64,000 nt of DNA, from NCBI RefSeq assembly GCF_050948215.1, contig NW_027488638.1, forward strand, positions 682,001-746,000, in the 5' to 3' direction. Positions within the stretch are counted from its first letter, which is position 1, and every line of letters begins with the position of its first letter. Shown one piece after another: positions 15,061-24,699 of this stretch. Under the pieces are notes generated by a model, which did no database searches, was not told the origin of the DNA, and saw only the letters and a program-made list of their open reading frames with translations. The translations under genes were made by a program, and so were the position numbers. The stretch is from Halictus rubicundus. Its lineage: Eukaryota > Arthropoda > Insecta > Hymenoptera > Halictidae.

Positions 15061-17691
15061 TAGGATAGAGGATAGGATAGACGACAGGATAGGATAGAGG
15101 ATAGGATAGACGATAGGATATTATAGAGGATAGGATAGGATAGAGGATAGGATAGAGGATAGATGATAGGATAGGATAGAGGATAGGATAGGGGATTTGA
15201 TAGGATAGAGGATAGGATAGGAAAGAGGATAGGATAGACGATAGGATAGGATAGAGGATAGGATAGGATAGAGGATAGGATAGGGGATTTGATAGGATAG
15301 AGGATAGGATAGGACAGAAGATAGGATAGGATAGAGGATATGATACGATAGAGGATATTATAGGATAGAGGATATGATAGGATAGAGGATAGGATAGGAT
15401 AGGATAGGATAGAGGATAGGATAGGATAGAGGATAGGATAGGATAGAGGATAGGATAGACGATAGGATAGAATAGAGGATAGGATAGGATAGAGGATAGG
15501 ATAGAGGATAGGATGGAGGATAGGATAGAGGATATGATAGAGGATAGGATAGGATAGAGAATAGGATAGGATAGAGGATAGGATATGATAGGGGATAGGA
15601 TAGGATAGAGCATAGGATAGGATAGAGGATAGGATAGACGATAGGATCGGATAGAGGATAGGATAGGATAGAGGATAGGATAGGGGATTTGATAGGATAG
15701 GGGATTTGATAGGATAGAGGGGTAGGATAGGATAGAGGATAGGATAGGACAGAGGATAGGATAGGGGATTTGATAGGATAGAGGATAGGATAGGATAGAA
15801 GATGGGATAGGATAGAGGATAGGATAGGATAGAGGATAGGATAGGATAGAGGATAGGATAGGATAGGATAGGATAGGATAGAGGATAGGATAGGATAGAG
15901 GATAGGATAGGACAGAGGATAGGATAGGATAGAAGATAGGATAGGATAGAGGATAGGATAGGATAGAGGATAGGATGGACGACAGGATAGGATAGAGGAG
16001 AGGATAGGATAGAGGATAGGATAGGATAGAGGATAGGATAGGATAGAGGATAGGATAGAGGATAGGATAGAGAATAGGTTAGGATAGAGGATAGGATAGG
16101 ATAGAGGATAGAGGATAGGATAGGATAGAGGATAGGATAGGATAGAGGATAGGATAGGATAGAGGATAGGATAGGATAGAGGATAGAGGATAGGATAGAG
16201 GATAGGATAGGATAGAGGATAGGATGGGATAGAGCATTGGATAGGGGATAGGATAGGATAGAGGATATTATAGGATAGAGGATATGATAGGATAGAGGAT
16301 AGATGATAGGATATGATAGAGGATAGGATAGGATAGAGGATAGGATAGGATACAGGATAGGATAGGATACAGGATAGGATAGGATAGAGGATAGGATAGG
16401 ATAGAGGATAGGATAGGATAGAGGATAGGATAGGATAGAGGATAGGATAGACGACAGGATAGGATAGAGGATAGGATAGACGATAGGATATTATAGAGGA
16501 TAGGATAGGATAGAGGATAGGATAGAGGATAGATGATAGGATAGGATAGAGGATAGGATAGGGGATTTGATAGGATAGAGGATAGGATAGGAAAGAGGAT
16601 AGGATAGACGATAGGATAGGATAGAGGATAGGATAGGATAGAGGATAGGATAGGGGATTTGATAGGATAGAGGATAGGATAGGACAGAAGATAGGATAGG
16701 ATAGAGGATATGATACGATAGAGGATATTATAGGATAGAGGATATGATAGGATAGAGGATAGGATAGGATAGGATAGGATAGAGGATAGGATAGGATAGA
16801 GGATAGGATAGGATAGAGGATAGGATAGACGATAGGATAGAATAGAGGATAGGATAGGATAGAGGATAGGATAGAGGATAGGATGGAGGATAGGATAGAG
16901 GATATGATAGAGGATAGGATAGGATAGAGAATAGGATAGGATAGAGGATAGGATATGATAGGGGATAGGATAGGATAGAGCATAGGATAGGATAGAGGAT
17001 AGGATAGACGATAGGATCGGATAGAGGATAGGATAGGATAGAGGATAGGATAGGGGATTTGATAGGATAGGGGATTTGATAGGATAGAGGGGTAGGATAG
17101 GATAGAGGATAGGATAGGACAGAGGATAGGATAGGGGATTTGATAGGATAGAGGATAGGATAGGATAGAAGATGGGATAGGATAGAGGATAGGATAGGAT
17201 AGAGGATAGGATAGGATAGAGGATAGGATAGGACAGAGGATAGGATAGGATAGAAGATAGGATAGGATAGAGGATAGGATAGGATAGAGGATAGGATGGA
17301 CGACAGGATAGGATAGAGGAGAGGATAGGATAGAGGATAGGATAGGATAGAGGATAGGATAGGATAGAGGATAGGATAGAGGATAGGATAGAGAATAGGT
17401 TAGGATAGAGGATAGGATAGGATAGAGGATAGAGGATAGGATAGGATAGAGGATAGGATAGGATAGAGGATAGGATAGGATAGAGGATAGGATAGGATAG
17501 AGGATAGAGGATAGGATAGAGGATAGGATAGGATAGAGGATAGGATGGGATAGAGCATTGGATAGGGGATAGGATAGGATAGAGGATATTATAGGATAGA
17601 GGATATGATAGGATAGAGGATAGATGATAGGATATGATAGAGGATAGGATAGGATAGAGGATAGGATAGGATACAGGATAGGATAGGATAG
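15061..17691. repeat. Tandem duplication with 1370-bp period
   Basis: The two halves match closely. The markers ending at 15613 and 16983 are 1370 bp apart, and the rare TATTATAGAGG variant is at 15121 and 16491. Further right, the rare words GGATGGACGACAGG and AGAGCATTGG recur at a spacing of 1321 bp (16231 and 17552), so one half carries a 49-bp length change. Both halves also share an unusual GAGGGG one-base insertion near 15720 and 17090. Confidence 0.8.
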
Positions 17692-18017
17692 AGGATAGGA
17701 TAGGATAGAGGATAGGATAGGATAGAGGATAGGATAGGATAGAGGATAGGATAGACGATAGGATAGGATAGGGGATAGGATAGGATAGAGGATAGGATAG
17801 GATAGAGGATAGGATAGGATAGAGGATAGGATAGAGGATAGGATAGGATAGGATAGGATAGAGGATAGGATAGGATAGACGATTGGATAGGATACAGGAA
17901 AGGATAGGATTGATGATAGATGATAGGATAGGATAGAGGATAGGATAGGGGATTTGATAGGATAGAGGATAGGATAGGAAAGAGGATAGGATAGACGATA
18001 GGATAGGATAGAGGATA

Positions 18018-18022
18018 GGATA
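18018..18022. repeat. Target-site duplication, left (GGATA)
   Basis: The five bases before the left LTR are GGATA, identical to the five bases after the right LTR at 22656-22660. Five base pairs is the normal copia duplication length. Because GGATA is also the satellite pentamer, the match alone is weak evidence, but the LTR boundaries are fixed independently by comparing the two LTRs. Confidence 0.7.
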
Positions 18023-18231
18023 TATTAACTTTACACTCGTGATAATTGATGAACACAGGTTTATTAAATAAAATAAGTGGAAAGAAAAGAATACACGTGG
18101 TTTACACGCTACAACGTTTCACTGCTAAGCAAGCGCTGCAGGTCGGCGTCGCTCGGTTGAGGTTTTGCCGGTTACAACAGATGGCGCTATGTATAATCAG
18201 AAAGCGCGATATTCAAAACGGAACCTCAATA
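18023..18231 (-). repeat. 3' LTR of copia copy 1
   Basis: The 209-bp LTR is defined by alignment with 22447-22655. In element orientation it starts TATTGAGG and ends GTTAATA, so the termini are TATT...AATA rather than the usual TG...CA. It contains a polyadenylation signal 37 nt from its 3' end. On the + strand it also holds CAGATGGCGCTA (18178-18189), which resembles an insect CTCF core site, though that reading is speculative. Confidence 0.95.
18060..18065 (-). terminator. Polyadenylation signal AATAAA in 3' LTR
   Basis: TTTATT on the + strand reads AATAAA on the element's coding strand, 37 nt before the end of the 3' LTR. That is a normal position for ending an LTR-element transcript. The same hexamer is at 22484-22489 in the 5' LTR. 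Function is inferred from position only. Confidence 0.55.
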
Positions 18232-18239
18232 CTCCCACT
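18232..18239 (-). other. Polypurine tract of copia copy 1
   Basis: The coding strand reads AGTGGGAG immediately before the 3' LTR. A purine run in exactly this place primes plus-strand DNA synthesis in LTR elements. It abuts the LTR start TATTGAGG, which supports the LTR boundary. Confidence 0.75.
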
Positions 18240-18401
18240 AATTGAGTGCTTTCTAACATGTTTACAATATAACAGTTTTACAGTATTACAATATTTTTCT
18301 CTTTTAAATACATCAACGAACCAAACAAAAAAAAAACATATACTTATTTATCTTTTGGTAATTCTAGCAAATCACATAAACAGTAAGTTCACAATAAAAC
18401 T
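18240..18401 (-). other. Short 3' non-coding region of copia copy 1
   Basis: These 162 bases between the gag-pol stop codon and the polypurine tract are A/T-rich, with a homopolymer of about ten A on the + strand near 18330. No domain or conserved reading frame is visible. The + strand open frame crossing it (18046-18486) starts inside the LTR and is treated as spurious. Confidence 0.6.
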
Positions 18402-19574
18402 TTACATCTTTCTTACACCTAGTTTGGCTCGTAATATTTCAAATTGGTTACAAGGAATCGCTTTAGTTAAGATATCCGCGATTTGATCCTTGCTTGTTAC
18501 ATAAGAAACACCTATATCGCCACTAACATATTTTTCACGAATATAATGGTAACGTACATCTATATGTTTTGTTCTCTTATGAAATTCCGCATTGTGTACC
18601 AATTTTATTGCACTCTTATTATCCATAAAAATCGGTGTCGGTTTAATAATGGATTCTTGTAAGTCGCGTAACAACTGACGTATCCACATGGCTTCTTTAA
18701 CCGCACATGATGCTGCAATGTATTCTGCCTCTGTAGTTGACAGGGAAACTGTTGACTGGCGTTGACTGTTCCATGTTACTGATCCACCGCTCATCTTGAA
18801 AACATAACCAGTCACTGATTTCCTTGTATCCACATCATTTGCGAAATCCGAATCAGAGTATCCTTGTATTATTTCTGACCCCTGATCCCTTGTGTAGAGA
18901 ATTCCATAATCTATTGTATTCTTGAGGTACCTGATGATTCTTTTGACAGCATTCCAGTGAGAGTCTCCATGTTTATCCAAAAAACGGCTTGCAACTCCCA
19001 CTGTATATGCAATGTCTGGCCTCGTGACTATAGCAGCAAATATCAAGCTGCCTACAACTTCTCTGTACGGTACTTCCCGTTTCGTGTTTACTTCCTCTAT
19101 TGTTTTTAGTTGTACATTATTATCAGCAGGTGTGTTAACTCCATTGGCATCTTCCATATTGAATTTCTTAATAATCTTGTTGATATAATTTCTCTGATGA
19201 ATTAATATCGTTCCTTCCTTTTCATCATGTAGAATCTCCATGCCAACGAAACATCGTACCTGATCACATGTCGTGATTTCAAAGTTCGCCTTCAATTGAG
19301 AGATAATTAATTGAAGTTCGGCTTCGTTGTCGCTCATTAGCAGGCCATCATCTACATATAATGCAAGAAATATTTTGGAATTATTAGTAGTTTTCTGATA
19401 AACACATTTGTCTGCGTTACTCTGAGTGAAACCTATTGTTTTCAGAAATTGATCGAATTGTTCGTTCCACTGACGAGAAGCCTGCTTCAGGCCGTACAAT
19501 GCCTTTTTTAACCTACATACCATACCGGGTGTAACTTCAGTTCCTTCCGGCGGAAACATGTACACTTCTTCTCG
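18402..19574 (-). pseudogene. copia pol, 3' part: reverse transcriptase C-terminal half and RNase H
   Basis: This continues gag-pol in the same frame after the premature TAA at 19575-19577; it is not a separate gene and has no ATG of its own at the start. Counting from the GTG at 19565, residues 1-155 are the rest of the RVT_2 reverse transcriptase, including LKKALYGLKQASRQW and the catalytic YVDD box (residues 70-73). Residues 232-370 are RNase H, with candidate acidic residues D238 (in YSDSD), E279 (in STTEAEY), D315 (in MDNKSA) and D364 (in ADILTK). The product normally copies element RNA into DNA and degrades the RNA strand. Here it lies downstream of a stop codon and would be made only by read-through or internal initiation. 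Apart from that stop the frame is open to its natural end at 18402. Confidence 0.9.
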
Positions 19575-22325
19575 TTAATGACCATTAAGAAACGCAGTTT
19601 TCACATCAAATTGCTTTATTTTAAGCTTTCTTTGTATTGCTGTAGCTAGTAAAATTCTTATTGAGTCATACCTTACAGTCGGTGAGAAAGTCTCAGTGTA
19701 ATCAATACCTTTCTCTTGTGCGTATCCTCTCGCACATAATCTTGCTTTAAATCTAGGAGAATTCCCTTCTTCACTCGATTTTATACTAAAGACCCATCTG
19801 GAATCGATTGCGTTTTTGTCCTTTGGCATAGGCACTTCCTCCCACGTTTCATTTTTAACAAGTGCGTTGATCTCTTCTGAAATCGCTTCATTCCACTTGT
19901 TTTTGTCATCGCTTTGCATCGCTTGTTCAAACGTTTGAGGTATGTAAACTTCTGCCAAATTTGCTTCGTACCGCATTGGTGGTCTTCTTGATTCCTTTGG
20001 TCGCAACGAGTATCCTTTATCATTATTATCAGCTACAATACGATCATTGCTTACATTACTATTTGTATTATTGTCTGTCTGCTCACTTTCACGACTTTTA
20101 TCATTTAAATTTTCGTGCGATACCCCATTCAATGTGTCTCTATCTGTTTCAATAAATATTTTTGCAATATTTTTTCTGCAGTCTGAACTAGTGTTATCTT
20201 CATTGAATGAAACATCACGCGAAACATTAACCTTTTTCGTTACAGGATCAAATATACGATAATTTGTCGAATTTCCTTCATATCCTACAAAAATACGCTT
20301 CTTACTTTTACTCTCTAGCTTGTTTCGCAATGCTTTTGGAACATGCATGAATGCCTCACACCCAAAGATTTTAATATGTCCTAATTCGGGAGGTTTTCCC
20401 GTCCATATCTCAAACGGTGTCGAGTTCGGCGCTTGTGATGTCGGTGTTCTGTTCAAAATATATACTGCCGTATTTACGGCCTCGGCCCACAAATATAACG
20501 GCGCATCTTTCGCGTACAACATAGACCGGGCGCTCTCTACAATTGTTCGCATGTCTCGCTCCGCTCGTGCGTTTTGTTCGGGTGTATAAGGGGCAGTAGT
20601 TTGTAATTCAATACCAGATTTTGAAAGATAACTCTTAAACCTCTCATTACAGTATTCTCTACCATTATCTACATGTAAAATCTTCACCGAATTACCGAAT
20701 TTATTTTTCGACAAGTTACAGAATTGTTCAAAACAATTTAACGTGTCATCTTTATGTTTAATAAAGAAAACCACCCTATAGCCCGATAAATCATCCTTAA
20801 ACAATACAAAGTATCTAGCACCTTGAACAGAAGGAACGGACATTGGTCCACAAAGATCACTATGTATGTGTTCTCCTAGTCTCGCTTTTATATGACTTGA
20901 CGGAGCAAATGATAACTTATGTTGCTTACCATACATACACGCTTCGCAAAAGAAACTGTCTACATCAGATAACTCTATACCTTGAATTAAATTCTTAGAA
21001 ACCATTTCCTTAATATATTTTACATTAATGTGTCCTAGACGCTCATGCCATTTACGTAGGCTATCTTTTATAACTACATTCGCCTCTTGTGACAAAACAG
21101 TTTTAAAATGCATCTGATACAGGTTACTCTCTACGCGTTCGGCTGTCGCTATTTTTACATTATTCTCATATAGGCTGGCATATTTACCTTCTTTAACTAT
21201 TTTCATTCCTTTCTTTGTAACTACTCCTTCCGAAAAAAGGTTTTTGTCTAAATTCGGTACATACAAGACGTCAGTAATTATTGAATCATACAACTCCTTA
21301 TCTAACAGTTTTCTGATTTTAATATTGCCTTTTCCTTTCACAGGCAATTCTTGTCCGTTTCCTAAAATAACTGCTGAGTTGTTCTCAATTTTTTGAAAAT
21401 CGCTAAAAAAATCCCGACGATAGGTCATGTGCGACGTTGCACCGCTATCCAGTATCCACACTTCATTATCTAAATTTGGAATTAAATCATTATTATCTAG
21501 TACGCTAAAAGCAGAATAGTTACCTTGATGAGAATTTTGTTGTTCCCTACTACTTTTACCTTTTCCGCGACACTCCTTAGCAAAATGACCTTTCTTTTGA
21601 CATTTATAACAAATAATTTTTGATTTATCAAACTTAGTGTACGTACGCTGTTTGTTTTCTTCGCGGTTTGCTACCTTTTTTACATTCGACGACGCGACAA
21701 GGGCATTCTCAGAATCGTCCACCACAGTGAGACTCGTGTCTTCATCGATCAAACGCGACATTAGATTTTTTATCGTTTGTTTTGTTTCATCCAATGATAA
21801 CCACGCCTGACGAAAACTTCTAAACTTCGCGGGCAAACTACCGAGAATCTTTGTCATGATTGCCGTATCACTAATCGTTTCACCCGAATCTTTTATTTGT
21901 TGTGCCAAATTTTCAACTTTCGCGATATGTTGAGCGATCGAATCGTTTACATTCATTTTATACTGTGAGAATCTTTCATGCGCCAACATTTTGTTAATTT
22001 CGGTTTTTTGAACATAAATCGCATCTAACTTATCTAAGATTTCTTTGGACGACATGCAGTTCTCGATGAGCGTGATCTGGGAGAATTCCATCGCAGTTGT
22101 TAACAGGAACATGGCCGTTGCATCATTCTTCTCCCAAGTTTTAACCTCTGCTTTCTCAGCTACTGTCGACGTCACAGTCAATGCCGCCGGTTTTTCCTCT
22201 GTTCCCTTTGCAATTCCATGCAAACCCTTTGCTCGTAATGCACATAACAGTTGAAACTTCCACTGATGGTAATTGTTGCCATCGAATTTATTTATAGACG
22301 CTGTGTCGATTCTACTTTCCGCCAT
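19575..22325 (-). CDS. copia Gag-Pol, 5' part: Gag, protease, integrase, start of reverse transcriptase (916 aa)
   Basis: The ATG at 22325 lies in a good eukaryotic context (AAAGATGG) and is the first ATG after the leader. Residues 10-45 are the copia-type Gag N-terminus (FDGNNYHQWK) and about 110-200 are UBN2-like Gag. A CCHC zinc knuckle has C239, C242, H247 and C252. The aspartic protease active site is D293-S-G in WILDSGATSHM. The integrase zinc-binding HHCC is H427, H432, C460 and C463, and the DDE core is D490, D553 and E589, with 35 residues between the last two as expected. Reverse transcriptase begins near 827 and reaches its first catalytic Asp (D907 in QFDVKTAFL). It is then cut by TAA after residue 916. 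Gag, protease and integrase look intact; polymerase activity would be lost. A full-length copia polyprotein is about 1300-1400 residues, and 1307 codons are present here counting the internal stop. Confidence 0.95.
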   Translation of the reverse strand: MAESRIDTASINKFDGNNYHQWKFQLLCALRAKGLHGIAKGTEEKPAALTVTSTVAEKAEVKTWEKNDATAMFLLTTAMEFSQITLIENCMSSKEILDKLDAIYVQKTEINKMLAHERFSQYKMNVNDSIAQHIAKVENLAQQIKDSGETISDTAIMTKILGSLPAKFRSFRQAWLSLDETKQTIKNLMSRLIDEDTSLTVVDDSENALVASSNVKKVANREENKQRTYTKFDKSKIICYKCQKKGHFAKECRGKGKSSREQQNSHQGNYSAFSVLDNNDLIPNLDNEVWILDSGATSHMTYRRDFFSDFQKIENNSAVILGNGQELPVKGKGNIKIRKLLDKELYDSIITDVLYVPNLDKNLFSEGVVTKKGMKIVKEGKYASLYENNVKIATAERVESNLYQMHFKTVLSQEANVVIKDSLRKWHERLGHINVKYIKEMVSKNLIQGIELSDVDSFFCEACMYGKQHKLSFAPSSHIKARLGEHIHSDLCGPMSVPSVQGARYFVLFKDDLSGYRVVFFIKHKDDTLNCFEQFCNLSKNKFGNSVKILHVDNGREYCNERFKSYLSKSGIELQTTAPYTPEQNARAERDMRTIVESARSMLYAKDAPLYLWAEAVNTAVYILNRTPTSQAPNSTPFEIWTGKPPELGHIKIFGCEAFMHVPKALRNKLESKSKKRIFVGYEGNSTNYRIFDPVTKKVNVSRDVSFNEDNTSSDCRKNIAKIFIETDRDTLNGVSHENLNDKSRESEQTDNNTNSNVSNDRIVADNNDKGYSLRPKESRRPPMRYEANLAEVYIPQTFEQAMQSDDKNKWNEAISEEINALVKNETWEEVPMPKDKNAIDSRWVFSIKSSEEGNSPRFKARLCARGYAQEKGIDYTETFSPTVRYDSIRILLATAIQRKLKIKQFDVKTAFLNGH

Positions 22326-22432
22326 CTTTGTCAGAGAAAAACGTTCTTACGACGCGAAAACTTTATGCGCTCGTAACGAGATTATAGCGGAGATTGTCTT
22401 CAATTATCTCACTAGTGCGCCTCAGAAACTAC
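22326..22432 (-). other. 5' leader of copia copy 1
   Basis: About 107 nt separate the primer-binding site from the gag start codon. No upstream ATG reading into gag is evident. The region would hold packaging or dimerisation signals if any exist, but none can be recognised from the sequence. It differs from copy 2 at 22335 (A here, G at 35082). Confidence 0.6.
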
Positions 22433-22446
22433 CTGGGCCCATAACC
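22433..22446 (-). other. Primer-binding site for half-tRNA initiator Met
   Basis: The + strand reads CTGGGCCCATAACC, which is the anticodon-arm sequence of insect initiator tRNA-Met (anticodon CAT in the middle). The element strand is therefore complementary to an internal part of that tRNA, not to its 3' CCA end. Drosophila copia is known to prime from a cleaved 5' half of this tRNA. The site directly abuts the 5' LTR. Confidence 0.88.
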
Positions 22447-22655
22447 TATTAACTTTACACTCGTGATAATTGATGAACACTGGTTTATTAAATAAAATAA
22501 GTGGAAAGAAAAGAATACACGTGGTTTACACGCTACAACGTTTCACTGCTAAGCCAGCGCTGCAGGTCGGCGTCGCTCGCTTGAGGTTTTGCCGGTTACA
22601 ACAGATGGCGCTATGTATAATCAGAAAGCGCGATATTCAAAACGGAACCTCAATA
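22447..22655 (-). repeat. 5' LTR of copia copy 1 (promoter LTR)
   Basis: The 209-bp LTR matches 18023-18231 with three substitutions (T22481, C22555, C22580). As the upstream LTR it should hold the promoter. TTATACAT on the coding strand at about 22614-22622 is a weak TATA candidate, 35-40 nt inside the LTR. The start of transcription cannot be placed by eye. Confidence 0.95.
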
Positions 22656-22660
22656 GGATA
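22656..22660. repeat. Target-site duplication, right (GGATA)
   Basis: GGATA directly follows the 5' LTR and matches 18018-18022. Satellite sequence GAGAATAGGTTAGG continues beyond it, which is a common variant elsewhere in the array. Confidence 0.7.
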
Positions 22661-23100
22661 GAGAATAGGTTAGGATTGAGGATAGGATAGAGTATAGGAT
22701 AGACGACAGGATAGGATAGAGGATAGGATAGACGATAGGATAGTATAGAGGATAGGATAGGATAGAGGATAGGATAGAGGATAGATGATAGGATAGGATA
22801 GAGGATAGGATAGGGGATTTGATAGGATAGAGGATAGGATAGGAAAGAGGATAGGATAGACGATAGGATAGGGTAGAGGATAGGATAGACGATAGGATAG
22901 AATAGAGGATAGGATAGGATAGAGGATATTATAGGATAGAGGATATGATAGGATAGAGGATAGGATAGGATAGAAGATAGGATAGGATAGAGGATAGGAT
23001 AGGATAGGATAGAGGATAGGATAGGATAGGGGATAGGATAGGATAGAGGATAGGATAGGATAGACGATAGGATAGAATAGAGGATAGGATAGGATAGAGG

Positions 23101-24145
23101 ATATGATAGACGACAGGATAGGATAGAGGATAGGATAGACGATAGGATAGGATAGAGGATAGGATAGGATAGAGGATAGGATAGAGGATAGATGATAGGA
23201 TAGGATAGAGGATAGGATAGGGGATTTGATAGGATAGAGGATAGGATAGGAAAGAGGATAGGATAGACGATAGGATAGGATAGAGGATAGGATAGGATAG
23301 AGGATAGGATAGGATAGAGGATAGGATAGGGGATTTGATAGGATAGGGGATTTGATAGGATAGAGGATAGGATAGGATAGAGGATAGGATAGGACAGAGG
23401 ATAGGATAGGGGATTAGATAGGATAGAGGATAGGATAGGATAGAAGATGGGATAGGATAGAGGATAGGATAGGATAGAGGATAGGATGGAATAGAGGATA
23501 GGATAGGATAGAGGATATGATAGACGACAGGATAGGATAGAGGATAGGATAGACGATAGGATAGGATAGAGGATAGGATAGGATAGAGGATAGGATAGAG
23601 GATAGATGATAGGATAGGATAGAGGATAGGATAGGGGATTTGATAGGATAGAGGATAGGATAGGAAAGAGGATAGGATAGACGATAGGATAGGGTAGAGG
23701 ATAGGATAGGATAGAGGATAGGATAGGGGATTTGATAGGATAGGGGATTTGATAGGATAGAGGATAGGATAGGATAGAGGATAGGATAGGATAGAGGATA
23801 GGATAGGACAGAGGATAGGATAGGGGATTAGATAGGATAGAGGATAGGATAGGATAGAAGATGGGATAGGATAGAGGATAGGATAGGATAGAGGATAGGA
23901 TGGAATAGAGGATAGGATAGGATAGAGGATATGATAGACGACAGGATAGGATAGAGGATAGGATAGACGATAGGATAGGATAGAGGATAGGATAGGATAG
24001 AGGATAGGATAGAGGATAGATGATAGGATAGGATAGAGGATAGGATAGGGGATTTGATAGGATAGAGGATAGGATAGGAAAGAGGATAGGATAGACGATA
24101 GGATAGGGTAGAGGATAGGATAGGATAGAGGATAGGATAGGGGAT
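23101..24145. repeat. 414-bp tandem repeat, about 2.5 copies
   Basis: The variant ATATGATAGACGACAGG begins at 23101, 23515 and 23929, exactly 414 bp apart each time. A second marker, GGGGATTAG, is at 23409 and 23823, also 414 bp apart. The third copy diverges near 24145. A related single unit occurs at about 39.0-39.5 kb (same markers at 39060 and 39166). Confidence 0.85.
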
Positions 24146-24699
24146 TTGATAGGATAGAGGATAGGATAGGACAGAAGATAGGATAGGATAGAGGATAGGA
24201 TAGAGGATTGGATAGAGGATAGGATAGGATAGAGGATATTATAGGATAGAGGATATGATAGGATAGAGGATAGCATAGGATAGAAGATAGGATAGGATAG
24301 AGGATAGGATAGAGGATAGGATAGAGGATAGGATAGGATAGAGGATAGGATAGACGATAGGATAGAATAGAGGATAGGATAGGATAGAGGATATTATAGG
24401 ATAGAGGATATGATAGGATAGAGGATAGGATAGGATAGAAGATAGGATAGGATAGAGGATAGGATAGGATAGGATAGATGATAGGATAGGATAGAGGATT
24501 GGATAGGATACAGGATAGGATACAGGATAGGATAGAGGATAGATGATAGATGATAGGATATGATAGAGGATAGGATAGGATAGAGGATAGGATAGACGAT
24601 AGGATAGGATAGGGGATAGGATAGGATAGAGGATAGGATAGGATAGAGGATAGGATAGGATAGAGGATAGGATAGGATAGGATAGAGGATAGGATAGGA

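Larger units (their letters stand above)
1..18022. repeat. GATAG-type satellite array, left block
   Basis: The whole block consists of 5-bp modules (GATAG, GATAT, GATTT, GATGG) and 7-bp modules (GATAGAG, GATAGAC, GATAGAA, GATAGGG). The most frequent string is GATAGGATAGGATAGAG, which is 17 bp. The + strand is G/A-rich and C appears almost only in variant modules such as GATAGAC and GATACAG. I see no inverted segment, no non-satellite insertion and no credible gene in this block. Long minus-strand open frames occur because the C-rich strand (CTATC, CTCTATC) cannot form TAA, TAG or TGA. Pericentromeric, subtelomeric or other heterochromatin would fit, but the sequence does not say which. Confidence 0.97.
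18023..22655 (-). mobile_element. Ty1/copia LTR retrotransposon, copy 1 (4633 bp)
   Basis: This is a structurally complete element on the minus strand. In its own 5' to 3' order it has a 209-bp LTR (22447-22655), a primer-binding site (22433-22446), a leader of about 107 nt, gag-pol (22325-18402), a short 3' non-coding stretch, a polypurine tract (18232-18239) and the second LTR (18023-18231). The domain order Gag, protease, integrase, reverse transcriptase, RNase H, with integrase before reverse transcriptase, defines the Ty1/copia superfamily. The LTRs differ at 3 of 209 positions (18057/22481, 18131/22555, 18156/22580), so the insertion is fairly young. One in-frame stop at 19575-19577 breaks the polyprotein, so the copy is unlikely to move on its own. 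It is flanked by GGATA on both sides within satellite DNA. Confidence 0.96.

Noticed and set aside
1..18022. CRISPR array
   Set aside because: There is no alternation of conserved repeats with unique spacers; the whole sequence is satellite in a eukaryotic setting.
18046..18486. A + strand open frame of 146 codons starting in the LTR (also 30793-31233)
   Set aside because: It is antisense to the element, begins inside the LTR, crosses the polypurine tract and ends inside the reverse of the RNase H coding region. No recognisable domain.
19575..19577. Programmed stop or frameshift between two copia proteins
   Set aside because: The stop falls in the middle of the reverse transcriptase domain and the frame does not change, which is unlike known Gag/Pol recoding sites. 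A simple nonsense mutation is more likely.
19781..22254. Small open frames inside gag-pol on either strand (19781-20023, 19961-20155, 20047-20262, 20320-20589, 22045-22254, and the same set in copy 2)
   Set aside because: They overlap a well-supported polyprotein frame and have no features of their own.
22433..22446. A tRNA gene, because of the initiator tRNA-Met match
   Set aside because: Only 14 bases of the anticodon arm are present, exactly at the LTR border; this is a primer-binding site.
22614..22622. TATA box in the 5' LTR (TTATACAT on the coding strand)
   Set aside because: It is plausible in position but short, and no start site or other core element confirms it; mentioned under the LTR but not called.
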